From: a virus
Reading direction: 5' to 3' (one strand)
IMG/VR virus record: IMGVR_UViG_3300046011_004384
Coordinates: 1 to 21,868 of that record
DNA length: 21,868 nucleotides
Part shown: positions 20,416-21,868 of the stretch, piece by piece
Numbering within the stretch: position 1 is the stretch's first letter
Layout: every line of letters starts with the position of its first letter
Notes under the pieces: generated by a model
Seen by the model: only the letters and a program-made list of their open reading frames with translations
Told to the model about the DNA's origin: nothing
Database searches by the model: none
Made by a program: the position numbers and the translations under genes

Positions 20416-21868
20416 GCGCCGCCAGAGGATGCTGCTGCGGAGGAGAGCGTTGCGAGTACGGTGACTGCCTGTCGGGAGCCGAGGTGGAGGACGGCTGCTG
20501 CCATGCGTGCGACACCCTGCTCATGTGGTGCGAGCGGCCACAGACGCAGCTCCAGCAGCACAGCGCGTACGGCGGACAGATCCCAGGCACCGTGCCGTGC
20601 GAGACGTGCTACACGGTGACGAACTTCGGCCTGCCGCCGGTACAGGCCATCTACAAGTTCTACAAGTCGTTCTACCGCTGCGTGTTCTTCGACCTGACGC
20701 CGACGCAGCTGGTGACGCTGCCGCCGTCATGCCCGAACTGCCCGGGCGACCCGCCCGTCACAGACTGCTGCTCGACGCAGTTCGACGACGGCAACTGCCA
20801 GTGCTTCTCGTTCGAGGCGGGCTACGGCGGCATCAACTCGTACCGGCGCGCCGAGATGATGTCGGACGACGCCACGAAGTGGTTCATCGAGATGCGCTGC
20901 TTCAAGCAGGGGCAGACGATCGGCGGCAGCATCGGCGTCGGCAGCATGTTCACCGAGATGCTGTGCCTCGTGTACCAGGAGCGGTGGTGGCGCATCGCGA
21001 TGGACTGCGACGGCAACGTGCGCATCTACGTCCCAGGCTGCAACCAGAACGTGGGCAACCCGCCCACGTCGAACTGCGGCGGCATCCCGTTCGTCGAGTC
21101 GCAGCTCGTGCCGAAGTACTGGATCTACGCGTGCAGCGGCATCCCCCTCTACAGGTGGGAGGTCGACGAGGCCATCGTCCGCGGCGTCATCACGGGCGAC
21201 GAGGCGAGCTCGCTGCTGATCGACATCGGCAACAAGATCACGCCGAACCAGACGATCCTCGCGAAGCTCGGCGATGCCGGCTACATCAAGGCGGGCGACT
21301 GGCGCGCCGAGCAGCGGCAGGCGTACGTCGACCTGCACGCCCTCTACCCGAGCGCCGGCTACGGCCAGTGCATCCAGCCCGTCGAGCAGATGCACACGCT
21401 CGGGCCGTTCCGCAAGCGCCTGACCGAGCCGCTCGTCGGCGTGAACAACAACGCGCTCGTCCGCAAGACGATGGTGATCCCCGAGTCCGCGGGCTTGCAG
21501 GCCGACTGCTTCCTGCCGTACGCGGGCGACACCGACGACCAGGCCGCGTACAACTTCTGGTCTGAACGCCAGTGGGTCTACTTCCGAGGCGTGCCTGGTG
21601 GTTGGACGTGGGCGGGATGGTCTCCTGTCTCCGACCCCGCGTGCTTCGGGCTCGGGCTGACCGAGGAGGAGGCGATCCTGCGCGGCTGCGGTCGCGGGGA
21701 CACGGGATGCCTCGAGGCGATCAAGGGCAACCCGCGCGGACCGACGCAATGCACGCCGTGCGCATGCATCAACCCTGCGTACAACTGCTGCGACTCATGC
21801 ACGGACGACTGCGAGCTGAACTGCGGTCCAGGCGCCGTCACGTCGTGCGCGGACGGACAGCTGCCCGT
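20412..21868 (+). CDS. Large cysteine-rich protein (3' end outside window)
   Basis: Open from ATG 20412 (ATGA overlap) to the last base without a stop: 485 codons plus two bases. By hand count about 38 of 485 residues are cysteine (about 8%). They cluster at the N-terminus (residues 7-40: CCC, then pairs and singles), at 63-66 (CETC) and 107-120 (CPNC, CC), and in the last 40 codons (447-485: CTPC, CC and several singles). The middle (about 140-420) looks like a normal beta-rich domain with 'YGGINSYRRAEMMSDDATKWF'-type strands and few Cys. No signal peptide is visible. Probably a virion protein with disulfide- or metal-stabilised end modules, from its place in the late region; function unknown. 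Confidence 0.75.
   Translation, partial: MSAARGCCCGGERCEYGDCLSGAEVEDGCCHACDTLLMWCERPQTQLQQHSAYGGQIPGTVPCETCYTVTNFGLPPVQAIYKFYKSFYRCVFFDLTPTQLVTLPPSCPNCPGDPPVTDCCSTQFDDGNCQCFSFEAGYGGINSYRRAEMMSDDATKWFIEMRCFKQGQTIGGSIGVGSMFTEMLCLVYQERWWRIAMDCDGNVRIYVPGCNQNVGNPPTSNCGGIPFVESQLVPKYWIYACSGIPLYRWEVDEAIVRGVITGDEASSLLIDIGNKITPNQTILAKLGDAGYIKAGDWRAEQRQAYVDLHALYPSAGYGQCIQPVEQMHTLGPFRKRLTEPLVGVNNNALVRKTMVIPESAGLQADCFLPYAGDTDDQAAYNFWSERQWVYFRGVPGGWTWAGWSPVSDPACFGLGLTEEEAILRGCGRGDTGCLEAIKGNPRGPTQCTPCACINPAYNCCDSCTDDCELNCGPGAVTSCADGQLP

Noticed and set aside
20507-21565. A 352-codon + strand frame inside the last gene, and an antisense frame at 20727-21749
   Set aside because: Both are very Arg/His/Ala-rich shadows. 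The frame opened by ATG 20412 is uninterrupted to the window end, overlaps the upstream stop as ATGA and gives a protein with normal aromatic and strand patterns.
1-21868. tRNA genes, CRISPR arrays, insertion sequences, integrase or att sites
   Set aside because: I saw no cloverleaf-like segment, spaced repeat array, transposase or recombinase motif, or flanking direct repeats. There is also no gene-free stretch over 300 bases where such elements would sit.

Overview
The window is a stretch of the late structural region of a tailed double-stranded DNA phage (Caudoviricetes). It could be free-living or part of a prophage; there is no integrase, att site or clearly bacterial gene in view. All 27 supported coding regions lie on the + strand. 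They are packed almost without gaps and mostly joined by ATGA, TGATG, GTGA or TTGA stop/start overlaps. DNA is GC-rich with mostly G or C in third codon positions. The host cannot be named. A frameshifted tail chaperone pair, one tube-like protein and a tape-measure candidate, with no sheath gene, point to a siphovirus with a fairly short tail. A 488-residue ruler would give about 70 nm at the usual 0.15 nm per residue.

Region 1 (1-1841), head: the C-terminal end of a head gene (protease or scaffold by position), a decoration-like protein, the major capsid protein, and a strong intrinsic terminator just after the capsid gene. Region 2 (1852-4769), neck and tail tube: a connector of the Mu gp36 type, a virion-morphogenesis (Mu gpG type) protein, a tail tube candidate, a tail assembly chaperone with a textbook -1 programmed frameshift (G GGA AAC plus a downstream stem-loop) giving a fused form, and a tail-terminator-like protein.

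Region 3 (4769-10601): tape measure candidate and two large proteins (690 and 766 residues), probably tail tip or baseplate. Region 4 (10601-16537): six fibre or fibre-associated genes and a fibre-associated small protein. They are built from recurring parts: a short N-terminal module used three times, a C-terminal DGG-x-[FY] tag on three proteins, fibre repeats, and a glycine-rich adhesin tip.

Region 5 (16534-17250), lysis-like cassette: a small membrane/coiled-coil protein, a holin-like protein, and a lipoprotein (outer-spanin-like) reading frame overlapping another plausible gene in a different frame. No endolysin is visible. Region 6 (17269-21868): a calcineurin-like metallophosphoesterase, a BppU-like structural protein, two paralogous lectin-like fibre proteins, a small acidic-tailed protein, and the first 485 codons of a very cysteine-rich protein that runs off the window.

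The most interesting points are the modular fibre set with shared head module and tail tag, the AT-richer islands whose edges match domain edges in host-range genes (one crosses a gene boundary), the cysteine-rich protein, the phosphoesterase inside a virion/lysis region, and the overlapping lysis-type frames. Family assignments come from reading the translations by eye. No database search was run.
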